Source of the DNA: Hydractinia symbiolongicarpus
Taxonomy: Eukaryota; Cnidaria; Hydrozoa; Anthoathecata; Hydractiniidae
Assembly (NCBI RefSeq): GCF_029227915.1
Contig: NC_079880.1
Span: forward strand, 8,211,501-8,275,500
DNA length: 64,000 nucleotides
Reading direction: 5' to 3'
Positions 48,061 through 61,100 of this stretch are shown piece after piece; position 1 is the stretch's first letter, and every line of letters starts with the position of its first letter. The position numbers and the translations under genes were made by a program. Under the pieces are notes generated by a model. That model was given only the letters and a program-made list of their open reading frames with translations. It had not been told where the DNA came from and did no database searches.

Positions 48061-48133
48061 ATATGCTATATGGCAGCACCTAAATTTTTTTCGATGAATA
48101 GGTACAAAACTGTTTCTACAACTAATAACCTGA

Positions 48134-48615
48134 ACGAAGGTGCTGATAAGCCGCATACACCGTTAAAAGTGCAGACGTTTTTGAGCGAGTTCGGCGTTTT
48201 GAAAAAAAATTTAAGTATTCACCCGAAAAAACCCGCATAGGCCCAAACAATGCCCGAAAAAAAACAAAAAAAACAGACACTAATATGATTCATAAAAACT
48301 ATAAAAATTAAAATAAACTTACTATGTGGTAGCGAAGTTCTTAAAAGAACTGTTTTTGATGGTTTTTGATAAAGTTTACTTTATAAATAACTTATATATA
48401 AACTTTATTAACTCCTTTCTCTTCTAGCGCCTCCTTCCCAACTATCGTCTGCATGGTTTGTTACAAGGAATTGCATTTCGGAAATGTTCCGGGCGAGCTC
48501 GGGAAAGTGCGGGCGGTTTCGGGTGACAAGCGCCAATTTTATTCGAAAAGTCGGCCGAACTCGCCCGTATATATACAGGCGTTTGCAGCTTATCGGCACC
48601 CTCTTTAACCTGAGT
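48134..48615. repeat. Inverted pair of related ~110-bp segments
   Basis: 48134-48240 ('ggtgctgataagccgcatac', 'gagcgagttcgg', 'cacccgaaaa') matches the reverse complement of 48500-48610 ('gggtgccgataagctgcaaa', 'gggcgagttcgg', 'cacccgaaac') with scattered differences. They have the look of two halves of a foldback transposon. Confidence 0.6.
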
Positions 48616-49163
48616 CAGAATTTTGTTAGAAAATAAGAACAAACCAGAATCTGAATTTTCTTACACTTCTTTTTAAACTACCGTAAAGTTTCATAAGTGA
48701 GAACAAAGTAGGACTTCATTCGGAAGTTGTGTAGGCATTAAAACAACGCAAGAACATATCAGACGAAAACGGGTGCAGAAAATAATAAAAACAAAATTAT
48801 CTTCTAGAAAATTTAAATTGTGTGAGTTTTGAACATTTCTATAAGCAATATAACAATGCAAAACATTTAAAATTAACTTCCATTTTTTGTAAATAAAAAA
48901 TGTGATTTTGAATCCAATCTTTTAAATCTAATCGTATGAGCACAAAACCAACAATAAATTTTAAAGTAGAAACAACGTTTTTTTAATTTGCAGAACATGT
49001 TTCGATTGTTGAAAGTTCGTTTCTTTAAGGAAAACACAAAATACCTGTGCTAATGGAAACAACTAAGTTTCTACAATGTTTTTTCGTTATATATAATCCT
49101 TCTTTTATTTTAGATGATTTTCAGAATTAATTAAAGGAAGATGTTCTTGGCATTAATGTATAA

Positions 49164-52100
49164 ATGGAGAAAAAAAAATTCATTTCCCTAAACTTTTTAC
49201 CAAGTCGGTTGAAGAGATCTTTGATGAAGTTTCAAAGAGATGGTATTAGATATGGCATAGAGAAAGAAGGGAGGTGGGAAACAAATAATTGTTTTTTACA
49301 TAAATTTAAGTGACCACCTGCCAGAAATGTCTCTCCAGCTCTTGCACTCTTCTCCAGAGATATATTAAATCTACGGTCATCAGCTGGATGGGCTGTTAAT
49401 TAAAACTTTTGCACTGATAATGGTGGTCATCAACTCCTTGTTTAGTTGATTCGATATTCCTAAAAATGCAGAGATCTCTCTCTTTTTGCATGTTTTATCA
49501 TGTTAAAACGAGGCATCAAAGGTGGGTTAAATTTCCACTTAATTCCTTTGTTGGCTGTAGATGTTGTTTTTTATTAATCCTAAAACTTTTCCTAGTTCCA
49601 GATAACTCTTAGTTAGCACAAACAAAATCCTTGGAATTATCCGGTAACATCAACTTTAGTAATCCAACATTACACTTCATTCCATAGTGTTTAAGAAGGA
49701 AGGGTCAGAACCCCCTAATTTTAAAACAACGCCCTCCCCCCTATTATTACGAACTCCACCCTTCTTAAGAGTAAAGTAATTTTGAGGCCAAGCTATTATC
49801 TTTATCCTGTAACGCACACACCCCATTAATTATATTTAAGTTAAAAAAGTATCTATATGAAATACTAAAAAGTGATGTTAAATAGTTACCACAAATTGAA
49901 AGAGTTCAAGCAACTTAAATGTGCTCTTGCTAATTTAATTTGTCTACTTTGTGTGCCTTTCATAGCCATTAAATGTGACTTTAAATACCTGGTATTTTGA
50001 GAACTGGCAGTAACATCTCTAATGTATAGAGGTTTTTTTCCCAATTTTGAAAATTGCCACAGGCCTAGTTTACTGAGTTTATTGAATATTTTCACAATTG
50101 TCAACTTCAATTGATTTTTTCTAATAGGTTTTGACAGACAGAAATATGAATTTAGATATATTAATAAATAAATGGGATGTAACTTTTAAAAGAAAGACGT
50201 AGAAACTGACTGCAAACAAAAAAACAAAAAATTGCCAATTGCTGTTTAAGGCTGAATTAAATGGTCTGTCTTACTTGTAGTAGGTAATCTAGGAAGCGAT
50301 AATTTACTGTGAGCAACGTTTTACTGATAAATATCATTCGCTCTACTTTTGCCTAATGTATTTGAAACTATTTATTGCTATAATATAGCAACATGCTGTA
50401 TTGTAGCCGTATCGCTAATCCATTTCTATTTGGTGGTAATTCTATTTTTTTTTTATCTAATTTGTTATCAAATTCCTGGAAATCGTCACATATGAATATT
50501 CCAACAGTCATTTTAATAATGTACCTTGCGATTTTCTTTAAAACACTCTGCTTTTTTGTGTTTTAGATGCTTGATTGGTGATGAGGTTTGTAATTCATGT
50601 GTTGTTATTCTCATAGTTTGGAACAACAGTAACAAAAAGAAGAAATCAGAAAGATGTTAAACAAAATGTATATTAAAAAAAGAATTATTTTATGTGTTGC
50701 TATCCTTTTATTTTTAATTTAGCATCAGCCATGATGAAATTTCTTCTTGTTTTCTTTACAAAAAAACTGATTTAATTTTCACCATTTTCTTCTTCAAAAA
50801 AATTTAATTAATAAAATAATTTTTTTTATTATAGATGGGGTTGGGCAAAACCTTACAAGCTATTGGAATTGCATACTACTTCAAAGCAAGTTGGCCACTA
50901 CTTATAATTGTGCCATCTTCAATGAAATTTAGTTGGGTTAATGAACTTGAAGAATGGCTACCTGACATTGAACCTGGAGATGTAAATGTTATTAGAAGCT
51001 TGTCCTGTATTGGGTTGGTAAATTTTTTGTTAAGGTCATACAGTTACTCTTTCTGTTTCCTGTCATCATCATCATCATCATCATCATTTCCGTATACCTT
51101 TGATCCTGTTATGTCAGACTTCATTGCAAAGAGAGGCATGAAATATCTACATCAAAACATAAATGGAATCTGCGGAAAGTTGGATATTATAAAATCTTTC
51201 TTATCCCACGCGAAAAACTGTTTTTATATCGTTAGTTTCTCTGAGACACACACAAACGACACTGTATTGAATTCGGAGCTATTTGTCTCGGGGTATATAC
51301 TTGAGAGAAAGGATCGCGAGAATGGTCGTGATGGTGGTGTTTCTTTTTATATTCGGGAAGATTTACAATATCGCAGAAGGTGTGATTTAGAGATCGATGG
51401 AATTGAGTTTTTGTGGATAGAATTATTTATTCCGAAATCAAAAGTCTTGCTCGGTCTGCCTCTGGCCTTTGCCCCAGGAACTATCAAGTCTCTACACTTT
51501 CTTACCCAATTATCCTCCTCCATTTTTCCAAGTGCCCCAGCCAATTCAATCTTCTTATCTGGATAACATCTTTAATTCTACGTAGACTTAGCCTGCTTCT
51601 TAGCTCATCTGAACTCTTTCTGTCTCTCAGACTGGCGTTACACATCCACCTAACCATTCTCATATCATTCCTTTCTAAACGGTCAAGATCTTCCTGCTTC
51701 ACTGCCCGTGTCTCACTACCGTACAACATAACACTTCTTACACAGGCCTCATACAACCTACATTTTACCTCAATTGACAGGACTCTGCTATTCAACAAAG
51801 GAAGTAACTCTCTGAACTGTGGAATTGGTTTATAAAAAAAAAACAAGATAGCAACTTTAGGCAATAGTTTTCATTTTCTTTCCACACACGAAAAAAAGTT
51901 TTTACTTTCACTGCTATACACTTCTCTGATGATAAATAAAATCATGAAACACCCCTGTCATGTTTGGATTTAATTTATGATGTCCTAAAAGTCTCATACA
52001 GTTTTTTTAGACTCAGAAGCATAATTTACACTGTTCCACTCCCCCATGATTCTGGCTGCTTAACTTTGTGAAATTTTAGATCCTAGGGGCGGATCTGAAT

Positions 52101-55100
52101 TTTAAAAAACAGTGGGGGCTTAGAAAACAGCACCTAATTTTGAAGTGACCTACACAAAAACACTAATATGATGTTTTGAAAGGTACACATCTTCCTCTAG
52201 ATGTTTCATTTGTAATTTACACACACACAACTCTTTTTTATTATTAAGATTCATTCTATTTATATATTCTCCATCACAGGTCTCTTTCCCTTAGTTCTTT
52301 TCATTGTTCAGCTCACTATTTCCATTTAAAGAACACTTACATATTGATATTAAAAAACATTAACAAAATCTATATTTCTGTCGTTTTTTGTTTGGATGAA
52401 AAACTTTACCTTATCTATTAGACACCTGCATGTCAAATTTTTTTTAAGTTTCATATTTCTCATAGTCTTTAAAGTATATTAGTATATTATTTAAAGTCAT
52501 TTCAGTACGCGGAAAATATTACGAATTCGTTAGGATTATCTTACAACACAGCTTTATTTCATTCTGTAAAGTTTGGACACTTAATTAACCCAATTGGATT
52601 TTCGAGCGATTTTTAGCATTTTTTAATGTGAATTATTTTGGTTTTGTTTATTGCACTGATTTCGTGCATTATTAACTATCTCTCCTTTTAAAATTCTAGT
52701 TCTTAGCATTTTAATTCAAGTTCTTCTTTTTAAGTTCAAGTTCATTTTGTGATTCTTTCTGCAGAAATTTAATTGTATCAGTACCATTGCTATACATACA
52801 CATTTTGAGGATGCATCATCATCAATGTTCTTGCCTTCCTGCTTTCATGTTTTCGTTTCCAGGGACAAGTGGCAAATTGAATCAACTGCTTTAAACTCAT
52901 GTGCCTTTTCAGGTTCTGTACCACTCTTCCTTTACAGCTAATCCACTTTTGTTTTTAAGAAGTGTTATATCTTCAATCAAAACATCTATTTTCCTCTACT
53001 TTTCACATCAATACCTGGTACTTTTTCATTCCTAGCCTTTTTCAATGCATATTTTTTTAACAATTTATTTAGATGATCATGTATCTATCTCTATTTTACC
53101 TTGAAATTTGGTTTTTCTAATGAATTCAAAATGCCTTGAGTGCTAAAATTGTGTTCTTTCTCTAGAGCTAGTCTTGTGTTGACAGGGTTTGTTACTACAA
53201 GTTTTCTTCCCAAGAGAATGTCATTTTCTTTGGTCCAACTCTTTTTTTGGTGCTGTAAATAAAAAAAATAGTAAACCTACCCAATATTTGTTTTATATAA
53301 TTTTTCAAGTTTATAAGAAATATGATCTCCTGTATTTCCAGTGTTTCCATCGAATGTAAATTACATACCTGCAGACTAAACTGTTCCAGAGGTAAATTTT
53401 GGTTGCTATCCATTTCTGACAAACAATGATTGCTGAAATATGTTTCTGTTGTTATAGGCAGAATGCAAAAAACTATGGGAATCTCTAATCCTATAAATAA
53501 AGCAAACCAAAACAACAAGTTGCATTGGATGTACAGATTGCTTTTTGCATAAACTTCCTAATCAGACACGTTTTTTAAATAATCACAAATTTACTTAGGG
53601 CTGAGACTTGCTCGAAAACTAACCAATTGGACAGGCTTTTACTTTGTTACCAACCAATCCAAATTAATAACCTTCACTGCTTGTGCAACAACTAATTAAG
53701 TCGCTTTTGCCAAGAAACAAAAATTAACTTACTTGCAGATCAACAACTAATTTTAATATTTCAAGAGGACATAGAAAAAAAAGACTTACAGTATGTCAAA
53801 ATGTTAACATTAACCAACTTTGAAGATATATTTCCTATAGGACTTTCTTTATATTTAATATATTTATATCAAACAATACACTTATTTGAAGGTAAACAAG
53901 TGTAAAAACAAAACCTACCCAAGATATTGTTTTTTTTAGTTCGATGATGAATTCTCGCATAAATATTATAAGTTATGGTTTGTTAAGTTTCCAACGAACT
54001 CAAACAAATTCTCTTGCCGATCTAATCCAAAAGGCAGACATGGGTGTCGCCATTATTGATGAATCTCACTACATGAAGGGTTTCAAAGCAATTCGCACAA
54101 AAGAAATTTTAAAGTCTGTAAAGAAAATTCCCCATGTAATCTTGTTGTCAGGGACACCTTCTCTTTCAAGACCAGTAGAAGTGAGTTTCATTGTACTTCT
54201 TTAGGCTATGTTTTTTTTATTCAGATTTGATGTTTTTTGCTTTAGTTACCTAAAGGTATAGCTTAAAATGCTAAAACAGAATGCACCTAAAAATGAGAAT
54301 ACATTTTTCATTTATTGCTTGATTCTTCATGGAAATTATTGGTATATTTTTTAGTTACATTTGTTTTAATGAGTGGACTTTGTGTTTTTGTTATAGTTGT
54401 ATCCACAGATATCTTTAATTAGACCAGGCTTGTTTGGTAGTTTTCAAGAATTTGGTAGAAGATATTGTGCTGGCCATTACACAACTGAGAGAGGAAGAGA
54501 TGGTAAATTTTACCAGAAATTTGATACAAGGTATATAAGTTTTTTAATTATTGTAAGGCAACTTTTAGTTTATATTTCATGAAAGGGCATTTTTATTTCT
54601 ATTTAGAGGTGCGTCAAACTTGGACGAGCTTCATCGTAAGCTGGTTGAGAATATCATGGTCAGACGACTTAAAAAAAATGTTTGTGAAGTTTTTTGTTTT
54701 GTTTTTTTTTTATGAACACGGATCATTTTTCGATTGCTTAGAAATGTATTTATTAGCTGTGGTACTCACAGTTTATAATTTGCATATATTTCACCTTTGT
54801 ACCACTGTTTTGTATTTTCTTTTTTTACTATGTAGACAGAGAGTTTGGTTAGGCATCTTGCATTCAGAAAATGAATGGCTACACCTGTCTCTTAGTCTTA
54901 ACCTATGATTTTTTATTTTTGCAATATCCCTCAAGATTAAATTTATTCTGTGTAAAACACAGTATCTAAAAATTCTATGTAAAACACAGTATCACCTTCT
55001 TCAACACTTCCACTTCATATACATTTTATCCAGTATGTGAGTTTACGTGGATGTGGATTGTTTGAATGTCAATGTTATCAGAAAAATTTTTTTACAAAAG

Positions 55101-58100
55101 TCCTAATTGTAAAAGCCTGTATTTGTTGTTGTATCAAACCATTCTTTATTAGGTTTTGACACAACTCCCAGCTAAACGACGACAAAAGATAATGTTCGAG
55201 ATACCACATTCATCTTGCTATAAAAAGGTATTTTAAAAGGTATTGGGGTTATATAATTTATTTGAATGAAGAGATGTCTTTCACAAGTATGTTTATACCA
55301 CAGGAACTAGACTTGTGTCAGAAAGAACTTAAAAATGTTTTGCAGAAACTTTCAAACGAGCAGCTGGATGATGACAAGCTAGTTACTTCCATGGACTATC
55401 GTTCCACGTTCACAAAGTTATTCACAGCAACTTCACTTGCTAAGGTGTGTATAAAGTTGTCGGTCGTGCGATGTTAAAATAAATAAATAAGAACAAATTG
55501 TTAAGTCAAAAAAGCCTTCGTTAAATGTTAAATGATTCTCTTTTAATGAACAAACTTGTGCGCTAGATATTTTACCAAATAGACATTATTACTTTCCATC
55601 CATTGGAATATTCTGGAATCAGAGGTGTTAAGATTATAGGCTGCTTTCTTCATACAATAGAAAGGAAGAAGCTCAGTTTAGTGTGCAGAGATTTTCTGTC
55701 TCGTATAAGAACGACCTCTAGCTGCAATGTGTGAACACCGATATACTACTCTGTTTTCGGCTATTTTTATATTTGTCAGGAATTTTTCTTATTTAAGTCA
55801 ATAATCACCTGAGGTCACAACAGTTCTTCTTAGTCTTATAAAAAACTAACCATAGACAAAATAGTAGCGATATCAATATGCAACTCCTAGTATATGTATA
55901 AGCATATGTTTATATTTAGCAAAAAAGTTACAAAAGTTAATTTTCTGACATTTGCTATATTCCATGTTTTTTACTGACCTAATTTGTTCTCTTATCAAAA
56001 ACACTCATAGCAATGCGTGGCTAGTATACAAGTGTAGTATGAGCTATCAAGTCGTCAGGTTGCTTGATTATTTTTGCTCGCTATCAAATTAATTCTGGCA
56101 AAGTTTAATTCATTTTTATCCACAAAAGTAGATCACATTAAAAATTTCTACTCTTCTCAGGTACCTTGATGGTGCTAATTTTTGCAACTATTAAGTTTAG
56201 CGTTTTTAGCAGTTTTTGGCCAAATATTGTGGCAAGTATATTTTTAAAGATTTTAACCATTTGCGAAAATTAAATTAAAATCTGGTATTGGTGAGCATGA
56301 AAAAGTTTACGGTAAACAAAATAGGATGCATGTTAAATGGAGAACAAGTTTTCTGCAACTTTAACGCTATTTTACGTTCAGGCTGGTCCGGTGCAGCAGT
56401 ACATAATCGACCTGTTGGATGGGATGGAAAATAAATTCATTGTATTTTGTTATCACTTGACAATGGTTCAAGCTGTGCGTCAAACTTTGATTAGCAAAAA
56501 AGTGAAACATATCTCCATCACAGGGGAGGTAAACTCCATGCAACGTGGAATTGATGCGGAAATCTTTCAAACAGATCCTCTATGTCGAGTTGCAGTGTTG
56601 AGCATACAAGCAGCAGGGACAGTATGTAAAGTTTGTATTCTGTTCTTCATATGTAGATATAGGTGGCTTGTATTCGTCTGTTGCTTCACGTTCAATATAT
56701 TTGATGAGGAAGCAAATAAAAACTTATTGACAATACCGTCAAGTACCTTTTTATTTTTTTACTTTTTAATTAAAGTGTTCAACTTCTCTAACTTTTGCTC
56801 CCATCTTTAAATGATCTTTTCCAAATCTTGTTGTTTTTGTTGTTCGTAGTGTTAAACTCTATCAAACATGGGTTCTTTTATCAAGTTAAGTTGCTTTAAA
56901 TTGTTGATTTGTCTCAAAATTACAATTTGGTTAGCGATGCAACATATTATGGAAGATTTTTTGAATACACGGTCACAGGAGCCATGGTAAAAGCTGAAAA
57001 AATTTGAAACTGAAAAGAACTTAAAAATATTTTCTTTTTTCAAGTCTCTTTTTTTATAATTTTATTAACCAATATTTACCTGAATTTTTCTAAACTGCTG
57101 TCTAACCTGCATGAAAATCAGATCGATAGTGGTCACACATACAAACATTTCATGCAACAGTGCGAACTCAACATTTGCTTGGATGATACGTGATGTATTG
57201 CTTTTTGCAGGGGTTGACATTGACAGCAGCTGATCATGTTATTTTTACTGAATTACACTACACTCCAGGTGTTCTCATACAAGCAGAAGACAGATGTCAT
57301 CGTATCGGACAAACCAACGCTGTCCAGATCCATTATTTAATTGCTATGGACAGCATCGATGAAATATTGTGGGCCTGTCTGCAACGTAAGGTAAAACTTC
57401 TACTTACTGTATCATGGATGTTTTTACATGAACTTTCGTTATTCTATGAAATTTCTTTATATTTTAAAATATATCCCTTTTTTCAAAGGACCTTATGAAC
57501 TAGTCGCATATATTAATAATCTGTGTCCATGTGTCTGTCACAGGCATGGTGGACAGGTTCATTTTTAAAAAAAAATTTCCCAAATGTTATTGGACAAAAA
57601 CGTCGATAATATTAATTTAACTTTAATGACTTATTTTAAATTAAGAAAGCTGTTACAATGTAGTTAGAACTTGGAGGGCAAATAACTTAAGAACGAGGTG
57701 GTGATGTCGGTTATTTTTTACTGCGCAGGTGACTAGGGAGCACCTGGGTCAAAAATGGCAATTCTGTACTGACACTAACAAATTTTAACAACTCCATAGC
57801 TACCATAACCATTCGTCAAAAGCACATGATTTTATACATTATTTTGATCAGCGTTTCTACCTCCACACAATGGGGCCATTAACGTAAAAACATTTTATGT
57901 ATCTGCGGGTCATTACTGACGTCATCAAAACTCAAATAACCAGATCTTTTCTATTGAAAGTTAAGCTCGTTAAGGCAGAAGGCCTAAGTTGATTTTTTCA
58001 CGAGCTTAACTACTAGTCTATTATAACAATACAAAGAGTATGTCCGTCCGTCTGCCTGTGACCGGCAAAGGTAGTGGTGACGTCAGTTTTTTTTTCCACT

Positions 58101-61100
58101 TCTGTAACTAGGGACAACCTGAGACCAAATTTGCATAAGTTTCTCTAACCTGGGCCATCAATCTGTTTTAAAATGGACAGGTTGATGATGTCATCAAAAA
58201 ACCTTAAAACTTGACTCTATTTCAGTACAAGATTACATATATTTTTATTATTATGCTGTTGTATTTTTATTATTCAGAAAATCTTTAGAAAGCATATATC
58301 GATTACAAATGTGTACAGTAAGCAAATCCATGATATGCAAAAATCAGGAAATCAAACAGTGAATACTTGCAAGTACGAAATAAACAACTAATTATTATTA
58401 AAAGCATATAATGACCATGATATTAATTATATGCACGTGTTTTTAAGAAGAAATAAGAAAAAAAAAATGTTCGTTAACTGGAGATTCAGGATTATGAGTA
58501 CTTTCAACTCCTTATTCACAAAATATTGGGAAATTAAAAAAGATAGATTCACTGGGTAGTTAAAGCGGTTTTTAAGGATATGAAACAAAGATCTGACTAT
58601 GAAACAAAAATCTTCTATAGAAACTCGCAGTCTCCACCAAAAAAAGCATGCATGTTTCTTATAAAAGAAGACTTGTAATTAACTTATCAACCAACCTTTT
58701 AACTTACTTTTTTTGTTGTTTAATGTTTACATTTTACAGATCGTTGTGACGACTGCAACACTCAATGGAAAAATATCCAATCTGCCAGTTGATAGCGAAG
58801 ATAAAAACTCTCTTCTTTCTGCTGTTGAAGCATGGATCCCTGTAGCTATCGAAAAAGATGTGGTGGATAATTTATTTGAGAAGGTAAATACACAGATTTT
58901 ACAGTAATTTCAAAATCATTAAGAGAAAAAATGGAAAATACAAGAAAGCTGCTTTTAGATATTTTTAGGGCTATAAATTTGTATACACTTCATTTAGTTT
59001 GATTTTATAGAAACCAGAACATAAAGATATTCGTACATTTTTCACTCCTGGAGGTGAAAAAAGATTAAAAAAGAGAAAAAAAATACAAAGTATTGTTTTG
59101 ATGGATGAAGATGACCATGACAACGATTTCCAACCAGTTAGAAAGAAAACAAAACAAGTCGTCACCACAGTCGAACCAGACAAACCCAATGATAAGGCTG
59201 CACCCACCCTCAGAGTTGATAGTTCTGTAGCAGACTATGCGAACGTTTCAATCGCGGGTTCTACGATGTCCTGTTGCGATAAAATTATAAAAAAATTAAC
59301 GATTTTTAATAAAGTAGAGGAGCAAAAAAATGGAAATAGAGCTAAAAAAGAAGACATTTGTTTCAGTGATACAGGAACTTTATTAAAGAAGAAACAGAAA
59401 GAATGGTCGCTTGATTGCCAAGCTGGATCTAACTCAGACACACCAGTTTGTATTGATAGTGACGATGAAGAGGATAAAAGGCGTTGTGAAGGATGTGAAG
59501 AGAATACGCCTATCGTGTTTTCTGAAAATTCGAATTCATGTGACACTAATGTAGACTTGCTTCCATATAAACACCCGCCACGCAATTACCTTACACAGTG
59601 CACTCCATCGCAGGGTATTGATAACGTCATACCATCCCCTCCGATGAAGGACGTTCTGAGTGATGACGATTTGTTTGTTGTGGATGATGAAGAGAGAGAA
59701 GACATATCTGGTCCTGAAATTAATTCTGAGAACTCTCTTCACGGAAACAGTCAAGTTAAAGACAAAAATAGACTGATGATACAGGATAATGTCATTGAAT
59801 GGAATTGTTCTCAATGCACTTATTTGAATGATCAGTTTCTTACTGTTTGTGAGATGTGTGGTAATGGAAAGATTGAGGAATTAAATGACAGTGTTAAGAT
59901 GGACAGTCCCGATCGAAATGTTGATATCGATTCTTTTTCTTCATCTGATGGTGACAACGAAAAACTCATGCCATCGTCTGATTTGAGCAAGCAAGACGAT
60001 GTTTTTAACTCGTCAATTCAGTCATTTAACAGTGAAATTCTTGTCGATGATGATGACGAAGAATTCGAGGGAGCTTTGTGTCTTTTAAACGAAAACGAGT
60101 TAACTGATGAGCCAAAATCATCTCAAGACGATAAATCGATTTCGGAGGAGAAGAGCACCCCTGGTTTTAACTTTCTCGGCAAAGATGATTTTGATTTTTC
60201 TGATGACGCTATTAATCAAGACATCTTATCGCTACAGGAGAACAAGCTGGGGGAGGGTGGCAACGAAGAGGAAGAATGCGACATGTATAAAAGTGAGGAG
60301 GAGCAGGAGAAAGAAAAAAAGCTCGTTCCTGAAGATATTAGAAAAATTAATTTGCGTTATTGCATGAGTGTTTATACAAAACGAGTCTTCGTCTACGATG
60401 AGGTAAGCCAGTTATTAACGTGATAACAGGACTGTAATTCCCTTCAAATTTAGTGAGATATTGTTTGTTTTTGCATAGTTAACTGGCTTTTTTTATCAGA
60501 CAGGAAAGTACTTGCAGATGAGTTTTAACGTTGAAAGCATCAACATGAAGTTGTTTGAGGACTTGCCTCCTTTGTTGCAACATGTGGAAAATTTAAAGCA
60601 GATCAAACGTTTTGCATCCCTGTGGAAAGAGTAAGTAAGTTGTTCGTTGTAGAAGAAGGTTTTGATTCTGTAAAGTTGACAAAAGTTTATGAAAATTACA
60701 ACAACCTCCACCCCAGAGCATGTTGTGTGTCCTTCTAACATAAAGACGGCAATGCGGCCTCTCTACAGAGTGTCATCACTATTGTTTGTATTGTGTTGTA
60801 TTTAATATATTCAAAAGTTTTCTTTAGTGCATTACCTTCTCATTAAACCCTCATATAAAATAAAATCGCACGCAGTTAAACACCATACCTTGAAAGGATA
60901 AGCTACAACAAAAGATGGACAGACATGTAACAGGGTCATGATTTGTCTACGTTCCGATGTCAGAAGCAATCTGTTAACTTATTTTTATCTGTTCATACTT
61001 GTAGTCACTTATTTTTCTAGATTAGGTCCTCGTAAACAAAGCCTGGTGCAAAAAGTGAGAAAGGTGTTTTGCAGCCCTGTTGAAATGTACAAAGAAGCTT

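Noticed and set aside
50835-51566. 243-codon frame as a novel helicase-endonuclease fusion gene
   Set aside because: The helicase part continues in the exon at 53940 with correct phase and family spacing, and the endonuclease part is a truncated LINE fragment cut by an opposite-strand LINE. The fusion is reading-frame coincidence inside an intron.
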